From Propionibacteriaceae bacterium (GTDB lineage: Bacteria; Actinomycetota; Actinomycetes; Propionibacteriales; Propionibacteriaceae): 15,885 nt of DNA. The stretch is from NCBI GenBank assembly GCA_031254155.1, contig JAIRVA010000006.1:1-15885 (forward strand). Direction: 5' to 3'. Positions 1-7,440 of the stretch are shown in pieces (the first letter of the stretch is position 1; each line of letters begins with the position of its first letter). A program made the position numbers and the translations under genes. Below the pieces are notes generated by a model that was not told the origin of the DNA, ran no database searches, and was given only the letters and a program-made list of their open reading frames with translations.

Positions 1-2826
1 TCCGCCAGTTCCCAGACGGTGACTCTGCCTGACGCCGTTCCCGGGGCATACCCGCTGCCGGTTGTCGGCCTGCCCGATGCACCCGTGGCGGTGGTGGCGT
101 CGGGTCCAGCGGTGGTCGACACGGTGGCGGGGACGATCACGTACACCGGACCCGGCCAGGTCACCCTGACGTGGGATACGCCCAAGTGGGCGGCCGACGC
201 ATCGGCGCGGTACGGTTTCTCTGGTGCCCTCACGGTCGCAGTCGTGGGCGATCCGGGGGAGGTGAGCCCGGCTGGCATCGCGTCGGTCACGGTCGCCGGG
301 GTGCCCGAGGTCGGACAGACTCTGACCGCTGCCGCCGCCGGGGTGACACCCAGTGATGCGACCGTGACTTACCAGTGGTCCCGTGACGGGGAGTTGCTCG
401 GCACGGGTTCCACGTATGTACCGACTGTCCTCGACCAAGGACACGATCTGGTCGTGACGGCGACGGCTTTCGCCTCAGGCTACGTGCCAGCAGCGGTGAG
501 TTCCGCGCCGGTACCCGTACCGGTCACGGTGGTGGTTGATGGTGTCGTTCCCGACCCGGCATTCCGCGCTTGTCTGAACTCCTACGTGGGTCAGGATGCG
601 GCCTGGCCGGTGACGGCCGCCCAACTCCAGAACCTTCGGGGCGGCGTGAGTTGCTTCGGCGGCGCTTCGCTGATCGCGTCGATCGAAGGGGCGCAGTACC
701 TGACAAGTCTGATGAGCCTGGACCTGGTCCAGCACCAGATCAGCGATCTCACGCCCCTCACGGGACTCACCGCGCTGAGTTGGTTGTCGCTGCAGGGCAA
801 CCAGATCAGTGATCTCACGCCGCTCGCGAACCTCACGAGGTTGAGCACCCTTTACCTGGACGACAACGAGATCACCGAGGTCGCACCACTGCAGGGGCTG
901 GGCAACTTGACCAGTTTGTCGATGAACCGGAACCAGATCAGTGATCCTTCCCCGGTGGTCGGGTTGCCTCGCCTGACCCGCCTCTATCTGGACGGCAACC
1001 CCGGTATCGACATCACGTCACTTTGTGGCCTGACCGTTGTCACCACGTTGTCTCTGAATGGCGACGGGCTGAACGACCTCAGGCCGATAGCCGGGCTTAC
1101 AACCCTGACTTTCTTGACCCTCGGTGACAACGCGATCAGCGATCTCACACCGCTTACGAACCTCACGAGTGTGCAGGTCTTGTACCTGGACAACAACCAG
1201 ATCAGCGATCTCAGCCCGCTCCGTGGGTTCACGGGTCTCACGTTCCTCTACCTGTACGGCAACACCATCACCGACCTGACTCCGCTCGCGGGCCTCCCGG
1301 TGGTGTCTGGCCAGAACTCCATGGTCGCGGCGGCGCAGGCGGCGGCCCTGCCCGATGTCGTTCCTGGGGTATATCCATTGCCGATTGTTAGTCTGCCGGC
1401 CGCGCCCGTTGCGGTGACAGTGTCGGGTCCGGCCACGGTTGACACGGCGGCGGGAACGATCACGTACGCCGGACCAGGCGAGGTCACCCTCACCTGGACA
1501 ACACCGGCCTGGGGGAATGACCTCAACGCCCCGTACGCGTTCTGGGGTACGGCGACGGTGTCGGTGGCGGCCGCGCCGCTGCCCGTACCGCTGGTGACAG
1601 GGTTGACCCCGTCCCAAGGCACGGTGAGTGGCGGGACAACCGTGGCGGTGACGGGGACGGGCTTCTCTGGCGCGGTCGGGGTGGCTTTCGGGACGGTGCC
1701 CGCCGCGTCGTACGTGGTCACGTCAGACACCACGATCACCGCGATCACGCCGCCGGGATCGGCGGGGGCGGTCGACGTGCGGGTGACGACGCCCGGAGGT
1801 ACGTCCGCGGCTGGCCAGGGAGTGTTTACCTACGTTGACAACCCGCCGCCCGCGGTTCCGATAGTAGTGCCCGTTTCCACCATCACTGTGAGTCAACCCG
1901 CGGCCCCAGTGACTGCTGGGAACACTCTCAGGCTTGTGGCGGATGTGCGGCCCGCGCTGGCGACGGTCGTGGGTGTCACCTGGACCTCGGCAGATCCGAG
2001 CATCGCCACCGTTGACGCCCAGGGCCGGGTCACGGCCGTGTCGGCGGGTGAGACCAGAATTGTGGCGACGGCGATGGATGGTTCCGGTGTGACGGGGTCA
2101 GCGACGGTGACGGTCACGCTGCGTGATGTCCCCCTCCCCGACACGGCGGTAGTGGCCAAGGACCCGGAGACCATCGTGGCGTCGACGACCGGGGGTGCGG
2201 CGCGTCTGGCGACCGGCGCGGATCCGTGCCCGCTGGTTGCAACGATCAGGAATGCGGAAGGCGAGGTACTCGTCGGGGTCGCCGACAAGCTGACCGCTGA
2301 GGCGCCCGCTGGGGTGACAGTGTCCGAGTTTGTTGACAATGGTGATGGTACCTACGGTGTCGCAGTCACCGCGACCAAGCCGGGAAACTACGAGATCGCA
2401 GTCAGTCTTGATGGTGAGTCTGTCAGCGTCATCCACGTCAACTTCATCGGCGCGGAGACCGCGCAGCCAACGCGGAGCCTGGGGCAGGCGCAAACGAGCG
2501 AGGGGCTCGGTTTCCTCCCCCGGGAGCAGGTGGCCGTCATTGTTCACTCCGATCCCATCGCCGTTGGTACCTTCACGGCCGACACGACAGGGCGGGTGTC
2601 CGCGACCTTCCCGCTCCCGACGGACTTCGCTTTGGGCTCCCACACGGTCGAGTTCGTCGGCGCGGTCTCTGGTACGGCCGTTGTGGGGTTCACTGTGGTT
2701 GCAGCGGTGGACTTCCCGACGGGCGGTACGGTGGTGGCTGATCGGTCAGCGGCGTACCCGCTGCTGCTCGGGCTCGTGGCGGTGGCCATCTCTGGGCTGA
2801 CCTACCGGGTACGCGCGCGTCCCTGA
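1..2826 (+). CDS. LRR/Ig-like surface protein, C-terminal part (5' end outside window)
   Basis: The reading frame is open from the first base, so the N-terminus is missing; 941 residues are visible, numbered here from the first codon. In order they show: an Ig-like LRR-cap domain (about 9-80), another Ig-like domain with a VGQTLTA motif (about 95-175), a cap (about 180-234), nine complete 22-residue leucine-rich repeats (235-432, core N-x-I-S-D-L-T-P-L), a second copy of the LRR-cap Ig domain (about 450-525), an IPT/TIG domain (530-610), a BIG2 domain (about 620-705), an invasin-like domain with DNGDGTY (710-817) and a final beta-domain. The end has FPTGG (905-909), a hydrophobic stretch and a basic tail, like a cell-wall sorting signal with a non-canonical motif. 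The family (internalin-like) is extracellular and usually adhesive; that role is inferred. The second cap domain implies another LRR block upstream of the window. The gene ends 12 bp from the convergent neighbour. Confidence 0.9.
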   Translation, partial: SASSQTVTLPDAVPGAYPLPVVGLPDAPVAVVASGPAVVDTVAGTITYTGPGQVTLTWDTPKWAADASARYGFSGALTVAVVGDPGEVSPAGIASVTVAGVPEVGQTLTAAAAGVTPSDATVTYQWSRDGELLGTGSTYVPTVLDQGHDLVVTATAFASGYVPAAVSSAPVPVPVTVVVDGVVPDPAFRACLNSYVGQDAAWPVTAAQLQNLRGGVSCFGGASLIASIEGAQYLTSLMSLDLVQHQISDLTPLTGLTALSWLSLQGNQISDLTPLANLTRLSTLYLDDNEITEVAPLQGLGNLTSLSMNRNQISDPSPVVGLPRLTRLYLDGNPGIDITSLCGLTVVTTLSLNGDGLNDLRPIAGLTTLTFLTLGDNAISDLTPLTNLTSVQVLYLDNNQISDLSPLRGFTGLTFLYLYGNTITDLTPLAGLPVVSGQNSMVAAAQAAALPDVVPGVYPLPIVSLPAAPVAVTVSGPATVDTAAGTITYAGPGEVTLTWTTPAWGNDLNAPYAFWGTATVSVAAAPLPVPLVTGLTPSQGTVSGGTTVAVTGTGFSGAVGVAFGTVPAASYVVTSDTTITAITPPGSAGAVDVRVTTPGGTSAAGQGVFTYVDNPPPAVPIVVPVSTITVSQPAAPVTAGNTLRLVADVRPALATVVGVTWTSADPSIATVDAQGRVTAVSAGETRIVATAMDGSGVTGSATVTVTLRDVPLPDTAVVAKDPETIVASTTGGAARLATGADPCPLVATIRNAEGEVLVGVADKLTAEAPAGVTVSEFVDNGDGTYGVAVTATKPGNYEIAVSLDGESVSVIHVNFIGAETAQPTRSLGQAQTSEGLGFLPREQVAVIVHSDPIAVGTFTADTTGRVSATFPLPTDFALGSHTVEFVGAVSGTAVVGFTVVAAVDFPTGGTVVADRSAAYPLLLGLVAVAISGLTYRVRARP
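25..240 (+). repeat. LRR-adjacent Ig-like module, copy 1
   Basis: This segment encodes an Ig-like module running from LPDAVPG through ITYTGPGQVTLTW. The same module recurs at about 1348-1575, with clear identity in both protein and DNA. In the second copy it directly follows the LRR block. Copy 1 therefore probably closes an LRR block that lies upstream of the window. Confidence 0.75.
1348..1575 (+). repeat. LRR-adjacent Ig-like module, copy 2
   Basis: This is the second copy of the module at 25-240. It runs from LPDVVPG through ITYAGPGEVTLTW and ends in FWGTATVSV. It caps the nine visible leucine-rich repeats. The duplication points to growth of the protein by repeating LRR-plus-cap units. 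Confidence 0.75.
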
Positions 2827-2838
2827 GCAGCGGAGTCG

Positions 2839-5472
2839 TTACTGCGGGTCGCCGTACCGTTCGCGCAGGTACGACAGGGTGGTCGGGGGGACGATCTTCG
2901 CGATCTCGTCGAAGTCTCCCGTCGCCAGCAGGGCGCGGACGCGGGAGGCACTGATCGGTGCGCCGGCGGTCTCCTTGCGCGGGATCACCTCGTGTTCGAT
3001 GCCGTGGGCCGGCAGGAGGCGGGTCTGGGCCGCGATGTACTGCCTTGTCACGAGGTCCAACGGTTCCTCGCCGGCGAAGCGGACGGTGATCCCGAGGCGG
3101 GGGGCGACGTGGTCGGCGAAGAGCAGGATGTCCTTAGTCGGGTCGATGATGGCTTGCGGGTTGTCGCTGCGGGAGAAGTACTCGGGAAAGGTCAGCCCGG
3201 ACACCACAAACTGGCCGCTGGGCAAGACGGTAACGTTGGTGAGATCAGCGGTGCCGGCCTGGATCAGCGCGAACCGGTCCACAAACGGGAACACCGACAG
3301 ATCCTCCTCCACGACGAACAGGTACACCCGGTCAGCATGGGCAGAGGCGTACTCCACGAGATACCGGTGCCCGAACGTAAACGGGTTACAGTTCATAACG
3401 ATCGACCCGATCCGCCCGCCCCCCGGCTGCCGGTACGTGTCGAGCAGCTCCAGATACTCCCCAACCGCGGCCGTATACTCAAGCGGCGTAGTAGCGCTGG
3501 AGACAACCCGCTGTACCCCCCCGGCCCTGACCGTCGGATCGCCACTCCGCTGTTTTTCCTTGTCAAGTGGGGAGCAACTAGGACGGTGGTCCCCCTGGCC
3601 CGCCCCCCCGTGACCCACTGCCAGCCCCCTAGTCTCCCCCGACGGCGCGGTACGAGGGTCACCCGCGAAACCCCCCGTGTTGGTGGGCTCGTCGCGGTAC
3701 TCGGTTGGCCCCGAATCGGCCGCGCCTGGAGGGGGGGTACCCCACCGCCGGAAGATCACGCCCCGTAGGGGCCTGATCTGAGGATAGGTGGGGTGTTTCA
3801 GCGCTGACGCGCTGGCAACACCTTCCTTGGTCTCGGCAGAGCGAGCGAGCTCGCTCTGCGCTCGACCTGCGTCGGTGTGGGTACCCTCCGAGGCAGGCCA
3901 GAGTGCGCTGGAACCAACCCCAGTGGCGTCGCCAAACAACAACCGGTCCAGTTCAGCCGCAATCGCCTGTTGCCCGCGATTGTTGGTATGGCACCGCCCG
4001 CTCCAGACAAACACTTCGCCCCACTCATGGGGCCGGTCAAGGATGTAGGTGAGGTCGCGGAATGGTACCCCCGCCGCGGCCGCCATTCGCGGGAACTCGG
4101 CGCCCAGGGTGTGGCCGGAGGAGACAATGACGATGTCCCCGGGGATGAGTTCGAGATCGTCGACCAGCCGGACCGTCTGCTCTTTGGTCTGGAAGCTGCA
4201 GGCCATGTCGGCCACCTGGTACAGCTCGGGGCCGAAACGGGAGTTGACCAGGGATTGTAGGTAGCTGGCGATGGTTTCGGAGTCGTCGCCGTAGTAGTTG
4301 GTGGCGGAGGAGTCGCCGACGACCCAGATCGTGTGGCGGAAGATGGCCGGCGCGCCGGCGACGAGGCGCCGCCCCGACTTGTAGTGAAAATAACGATTGT
4401 CGGTGTCGCAGTTGATGGTGTAGCCACTGCGGCTGATGGTCTTTGGCTGCTCGGCGACGATGAGCCGGCGCTGCTCCTCCAGGGTGTAATGGTCGCTTGT
4501 GGGGGGTTCGAGGCGGTACGACCACTTGGCCGGGTCGGCGGCGAGCAGCGTACCCAGCGGGGTCTGCCAGTCCTGGCGGATCGCCTGTTCGCGGGGGGAC
4601 GGGTTCTTGATCGCGGCGAGGAAGGGCGCGCTGACGACGCACATGGCGATGCCCCGCGCGTCCAGACGGGTGGCCTGTTCGATCAGGCCCCGCGTACCCA
4701 GTGCCCACTTGTGGGCGGCGGCCAGGACACTGGCAAGGGTGGTGACTTCGAGGTCCGGCCGTAGCGTCCGGAGGACCTTGGGTACGCTCTTGGAACCGCC
4801 CGCGACGATGACCAGGTCGACGTTGGCGGTCGCCAAGGCCGTGGTTGGTGTGGAGGCGACGGTGTCGGCCCGCAGGAAGGCGAAGTCGTTCAGGATGTGG
4901 GTCACCCGGACATCCGAGTCGAGCAGCTCGCGGACGAGGAGCTCGCCCAGCGGGCCCATGTCGCACCACACCGCGACGGTCGCGACGCCCTGGCCCACGC
5001 GGAGGAACTCCGCGATGGCGGACGTACCGCCGCGCTCCTGGCCGAGGCGGCTCCAGATTTCCAGGGTGTCGGGGTCCTGGCCCGCCTTGAGGCGCCGGGC
5101 CAACGCCAGGATGCGGCCGGCCTCGTCCACAACCGGGACCGTCTGGAGCCAGCCGGGCCGCGAGAAGCGGCCCAGGAGTTCGGCGTGGACCGACCGCTGG
5201 ACGTCGATGATGGTGAGCGGGGTTCCCGCCGGGTGGCCGGCCGCCGCCGGGCGGGCCGTCACCGAGTCGATCGGCAGCCGGTAGTCCGCCGTCGTTTTTC
5301 TGGGTGCGAAGGTTTTGGCCAGGTGGCCGGCGTACACGTACCCTGCGAGCTGTCCGCCGTCGGTCAGTAGGACCACCGACTCCCGGGTGGTGAACGCGGC
5401 GCGGAACAGCTCGGTCACGTCCGCGTGCATGTCAACAATGGCGAGTTCGTCCGGTTCTACCAGGCGATACAT
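2839..5472 (-). CDS. Composite protein: CBS-like, Rossmann-like, SGNH and citrate-lyase-ligase-type nucleotidylyltransferase regions
   Basis: The protein has 877 residues and no signal peptide or membrane segment, so it is probably cytoplasmic. Residues 8-128 look like a CBS pair and 160-258 like a Rossmann fold (AVWCDMGPLGE, VDLVIVAGGSKSVPKVL). Residues 380-513 form an SGNH-like domain (G386-D387-S388, later H495-TNNRG). Residues 686-877 match the catalytic domain of [citrate lyase] ligase and related nucleotidylyltransferases: CNPFTFGH with H702, FVVEEDLS, GTADL, VLPSG and ISASR at 840-844. Such enzymes adenylate or cytidylate a small acid or alcohol. No citrate lyase genes are nearby and the gene follows an ABC polysaccharide exporter, so I infer synthesis or modification of a polymer building block. 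The start is well set: GGAGG sits 4 nt upstream. Residues 514-685 are a poorly conserved-looking linker containing palindromes (separate entry). No start codon suits a separate second gene, so a true fusion is likely. Confidence 0.85.
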   Translation of the reverse strand: MYRLVEPDELAIVDMHADVTELFRAAFTTRESVVLLTDGGQLAGYVYAGHLAKTFAPRKTTADYRLPIDSVTARPAAAGHPAGTPLTIIDVQRSVHAELLGRFSRPGWLQTVPVVDEAGRILALARRLKAGQDPDTLEIWSRLGQERGGTSAIAEFLRVGQGVATVAVWCDMGPLGELLVRELLDSDVRVTHILNDFAFLRADTVASTPTTALATANVDLVIVAGGSKSVPKVLRTLRPDLEVTTLASVLAAAHKWALGTRGLIEQATRLDARGIAMCVVSAPFLAAIKNPSPREQAIRQDWQTPLGTLLAADPAKWSYRLEPPTSDHYTLEEQRRLIVAEQPKTISRSGYTINCDTDNRYFHYKSGRRLVAGAPAIFRHTIWVVGDSSATNYYGDDSETIASYLQSLVNSRFGPELYQVADMACSFQTKEQTVRLVDDLELIPGDIVIVSSGHTLGAEFPRMAAAAGVPFRDLTYILDRPHEWGEVFVWSGRCHTNNRGQQAIAAELDRLLFGDATGVGSSALWPASEGTHTDAGRAQSELARSAETKEGVASASALKHPTYPQIRPLRGVIFRRWGTPPPGAADSGPTEYRDEPTNTGGFAGDPRTAPSGETRGLAVGHGGAGQGDHRPSCSPLDKEKQRSGDPTVRAGGVQRVVSSATTPLEYTAAVGEYLELLDTYRQPGGGRIGSIVMNCNPFTFGHRYLVEYASAHADRVYLFVVEEDLSVFPFVDRFALIQAGTADLTNVTVLPSGQFVVSGLTFPEYFSRSDNPQAIIDPTKDILLFADHVAPRLGITVRFAGEEPLDLVTRQYIAAQTRLLPAHGIEHEVIPRKETAGAPISASRVRALLATGDFDEIAKIVPPTTLSYLRERYGDPQ
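3734..3859 (-). repeat. Cluster of palindromes inside the coding linker
   Basis: Four inverted repeats lie in a row inside the open frame of the composite protein. They are a perfect GGGGTACCCC (3734-3743); a hairpin at 3754-3778 (gatca and gcccc arms around gta); a hairpin at 3792-3822 (ggtgtt and cagcgc arms around tgac, small internal bulge); and a 10-bp perfect stem at 3836-3859 (gcagagcgag, 4-nt loop). Translated, this is roughly residues 538-580 and resembles no domain I know. The pattern suggests a dispersed intergenic-type repeat that entered the gene in frame. The dense hairpins are seen directly; the mobile-repeat origin is inference. Confidence 0.6.
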
Positions 5473-5476
5473 GGTA

Positions 5477-5481
5477 CCTCC
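5477..5481 (-). promoter_or_regulatory. Shine-Dalgarno GGAGG of the composite gene
   Basis: GGAGG followed by TACC precedes the ATG at 5472. It fixes this start. The same GGAGGTACC string precedes the ATPase gene at 6454. Confidence 0.7.
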
Positions 5482-5505
5482 AACTCATTCCAACTGGGGC
5501 TTGCT

Positions 5506-6447
5506 TCAGGTCGTAGAAGTCTTCTTGTAGTACGCGATGCCGGCGTCGATCGGTCCGTCGAACTGCAGGCGCCCGTGGTCGATGACCAGAGCCCGCTTGC
5601 AGAACTGGGCCGCCGCGGTGAGCGAGTGGGTGACGAAGAGCAGGGTGACGTCGCGGGCGGACATGATCGTCTGCATACGGGCGAGGCTCTTCTGGGAAAA
5701 CCGCCGGTCGCCGACGGCGAGGACCTCGTCCAGGATCAGGATGTCCGGCTTCAGCGACGAGGCGAAGGCGAAGCCCAGGCGCGCCCTCATCCCGTTCGAG
5801 TACGTCCGCATCGGCTGGTCGATGAACGAACCGATCTCCGCGAAGTCGGCGATCTCGGGCAGCAACCGGCTGATTTCGGCGGAGGAGTACCCCCACAGTC
5901 GCCCCCGCAACACCAGGTTCTCCCGCCCGGTCAGAACCGGGTCGAAACCGGACGTGAGATCGAGCAGCGCGCTCACCGTCCCGTTCACCTCCACCACCCC
6001 CGAGGTCGGGTGGGCGACGCCAGCGATGAGCTTCAGCGCCGTACTCTTCCCAGCGCCATTCGCCCCCAGAAAGGCGACGGACTCACCGCGCCGGATGACG
6101 AAGGAGAGATGGGTGTTGGCCGGGACAGTCTCGTACCGCGGGCGCGGGCTCAGGACGGACCACAAGCGCGCGCGGTCGCTCTTGTACAGCCGGTACGTCT
6201 TGCACACGTCGGCGAACCGGACGGCCACGCGTGGCTCGGGCGGGTTCCAGCCGGGACGGACCGGCCGCGACGGCCTGGACGATTGATTCCAAGCCATGTG
6301 CGGCCATCTCACGCCCAGGCTGCGCCCTGGCGGCGTTCCGGTTCGGTCGACAGGCATCCAGCCTGCCTCCCTCACCGGCCTGGCCAGGATCACACCCTGA
6401 GCGTGATCTGGCCACACAGCCCCTGGGATCAACCGTCTAGAGGACAT
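5506..6447 (-). CDS. ABC transporter ATP-binding protein, Wzt/TagH type (surface polysaccharide or teichoic acid export)
   Basis: This ATPase would power export of a lipid-linked glycopolymer across the membrane with the permease encoded just upstream. In the 313-residue product, Walker A GANGAGKST is at 128-136, the signature YSNGMRAR starts at 216, Walker B ILILDE is at 236-241 and the switch histidine is H274. The segment GFDPVLTGREN is typical of the Wzt/TagH subfamily. It ends soon after the nucleotide-binding domain, so it lacks the C-terminal carbohydrate-binding domain of many Wzt proteins. The ATG at 6447 is supported by GGAGG 6 nt upstream and an 11-bp overlap with the permease gene, which suggests translational coupling. 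This start adds an unusual Pro/Arg-rich N-terminus of about 70 residues. An alternative ATG at 6297 (MAWNQ) would remove most of it but has no clear ribosome site. The composite gene follows after 33 bp. Confidence 0.93.
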   Translation of the reverse strand: MSSRRLIPGAVWPDHAQGVILARPVREAGWMPVDRTGTPPGRSLGVRWPHMAWNQSSRPSRPVRPGWNPPEPRVAVRFADVCKTYRLYKSDRARLWSVLSPRPRYETVPANTHLSFVIRRGESVAFLGANGAGKSTALKLIAGVAHPTSGVVEVNGTVSALLDLTSGFDPVLTGRENLVLRGRLWGYSSAEISRLLPEIADFAEIGSFIDQPMRTYSNGMRARLGFAFASSLKPDILILDEVLAVGDRRFSQKSLARMQTIMSARDVTLLFVTHSLTAAAQFCKRALVIDHGRLQFDGPIDAGIAYYKKTSTT

Positions 6448-7246
6448 CCGGTACCTCCGCGCTCAACCGGTCTTGGGCCTTCAGGGCGAGCAGGATGAGC
6501 AGGGCGAAGACGACGGCGAATGGCCAGAGCAGCCGGGGGTCGTCCCAGAGCCAGACACCCCGGCAGATGGCCTCGCGAAAGGCGGTGACGAAGAAGGTGA
6601 TCGGGTTGAAAGCCAACAGCCAGCGGATCCAGCGGATGGTGATGTGGGACACGTCGAAAATGGTGCCGGAGAACCAGAACACCAGGATCGACAGGGCCTT
6701 GATCAGGTTGTAGATGTCCTTGCTGATGGCGGCGAGCGGCGCGGTGAAGACCGACCAGGTGACCCAGAAGGCGTACATCAGGAGGGCGATGACGGGGACC
6801 TGGACGGCAGGGAGCGTGAGTTTCACGCCCATGGCCAGCGTCAGCGCGAGGACGAGGAGCATGGAGGCGGCGAAGACGATGAGTTGGGCCAGCCCGAAGA
6901 AGCTCGAGATGACCGAGAGCGGGAAGCGCAGGCGGTTCACCAGGTAGCTGTACCGCCGGTAGACGTTCGCCCCGCCGGTCAGCAGCGACGAAATGAAGAA
7001 CCAGGGGACGATGCCGACGGAAATCCACACAATGTACGGTACGCCAGCCACCGGGCTGGCCGTCCGCATCCCGATCGACAGGGCGAACCAGAAGCCACCA
7101 ATGTAAACCGCGGGTGTGACGAGGAGCCACACCCAACTCAGAACCGAGCCGCGGACTTCCTTCTGCAACTCGGTGAAGGCAAGATGCCAGATCCGCCCGC
7201 GCCACGCCCAGTTGTCGCGGAGGATTATCCGTGCGGTCCTCACCAT
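6437..7246 (-). CDS. ABC-2 type permease, Wzm/TagG type (surface polysaccharide or teichoic acid export)
   Basis: This is the membrane half of the exporter whose ATPase follows it. The 269-residue product starts with a short cytoplasmic segment (LAFTELQKEVRGSVLSWVW) characteristic of Wzm/TagG proteins. About six hydrophobic segments follow, including GIVPWFFISSLL, a long one around SVISSFFGLAQLIVF, and a last one at WPFAVVFALLILLAL. The motif FNPITFFVTAFREAI near the C-terminus is typical of the ABC-2 family. It is the first gene of the minus-strand unit and overlaps the ATPase gene by 11 bp. The ribosome site (GGGGCG) is weak. The gene starts from the divergent region shared with the glycosyltransferase unit, so both are probably controlled together. 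The exported substrate cannot be read from the sequence. Confidence 0.93.
   Translation of the reverse strand: MVRTARIILRDNWAWRGRIWHLAFTELQKEVRGSVLSWVWLLVTPAVYIGGFWFALSIGMRTASPVAGVPYIVWISVGIVPWFFISSLLTGGANVYRRYSYLVNRLRFPLSVISSFFGLAQLIVFAASMLLVLALTLAMGVKLTLPAVQVPVIALLMYAFWVTWSVFTAPLAAISKDIYNLIKALSILVFWFSGTIFDVSHITIRWIRWLLAFNPITFFVTAFREAICRGVWLWDDPRLLWPFAVVFALLILLALKAQDRLSAEVPDVL
6454..6458 (-). promoter_or_regulatory. Shine-Dalgarno GGAGG of the ATPase gene
   Basis: GGAGG lies 6 nt before the ATG at 6447, inside the 3' end of the permease gene. It decides for the long N-terminus over the internal ATG at 6297. Confidence 0.65.
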
Positions 7247-7299
7247 GTTCGCCCCGAAAAGTCATCAGGCCGAACGGGATGCCGGCCTCACCGAGACCG

Positions 7300-7328
7300 A
7301 CTATATCAGGTATCACACAAGAAATGAA
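7300..7328 (-). promoter_or_regulatory. Candidate promoter for the exporter unit
   Basis: On the minus strand TGA-TATAGT (7308-7300) forms a good extended -10. A poor -35 (TTCATT, 7328-7323) lies 17 bp upstream. Transcription would start around 7293, giving a leader of about 47 nt before the permease ATG. Confidence 0.4.
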
Positions 7329-7348
7329 GAGACTTTTGGCGAAGGAAC

Positions 7349-7377
7349 TTGGCCCGGCCCCGCTTACAAGCTATCAT
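7349..7377 (+). promoter_or_regulatory. Candidate promoter for the glycosyltransferase unit
   Basis: TTGGCC (7349-7354) and TATCAT (7372-7377) are separated by 17 bp and resemble -35 and -10 elements. A transcript would start near 7384, about 57 nt before the ATG at 7441. It lies in an AT-richer island (about 7300-7390) that stands out from the GC-rich surroundings. Confidence 0.4.
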
Positions 7378-7440
7378 CAAACTTAAGTCAGGATACGGTC
7401 GGCGGGCTACCGCCTGGTCGGGGGCAAAGTCTGGAGTCGC

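Noticed and set aside
735..1270. Tandem DNA repeat of non-coding type
   Set aside because: The recurring bases follow the 22-residue leucine-rich repeat of the encoded protein and are explained by it.
2839..3420. Calling this part a true citrate lyase ligase (citC)
   Set aside because: Only the catalytic domain matches, fused to unrelated domains, and no citrate lyase subunit or carrier-protein genes are present in the window.
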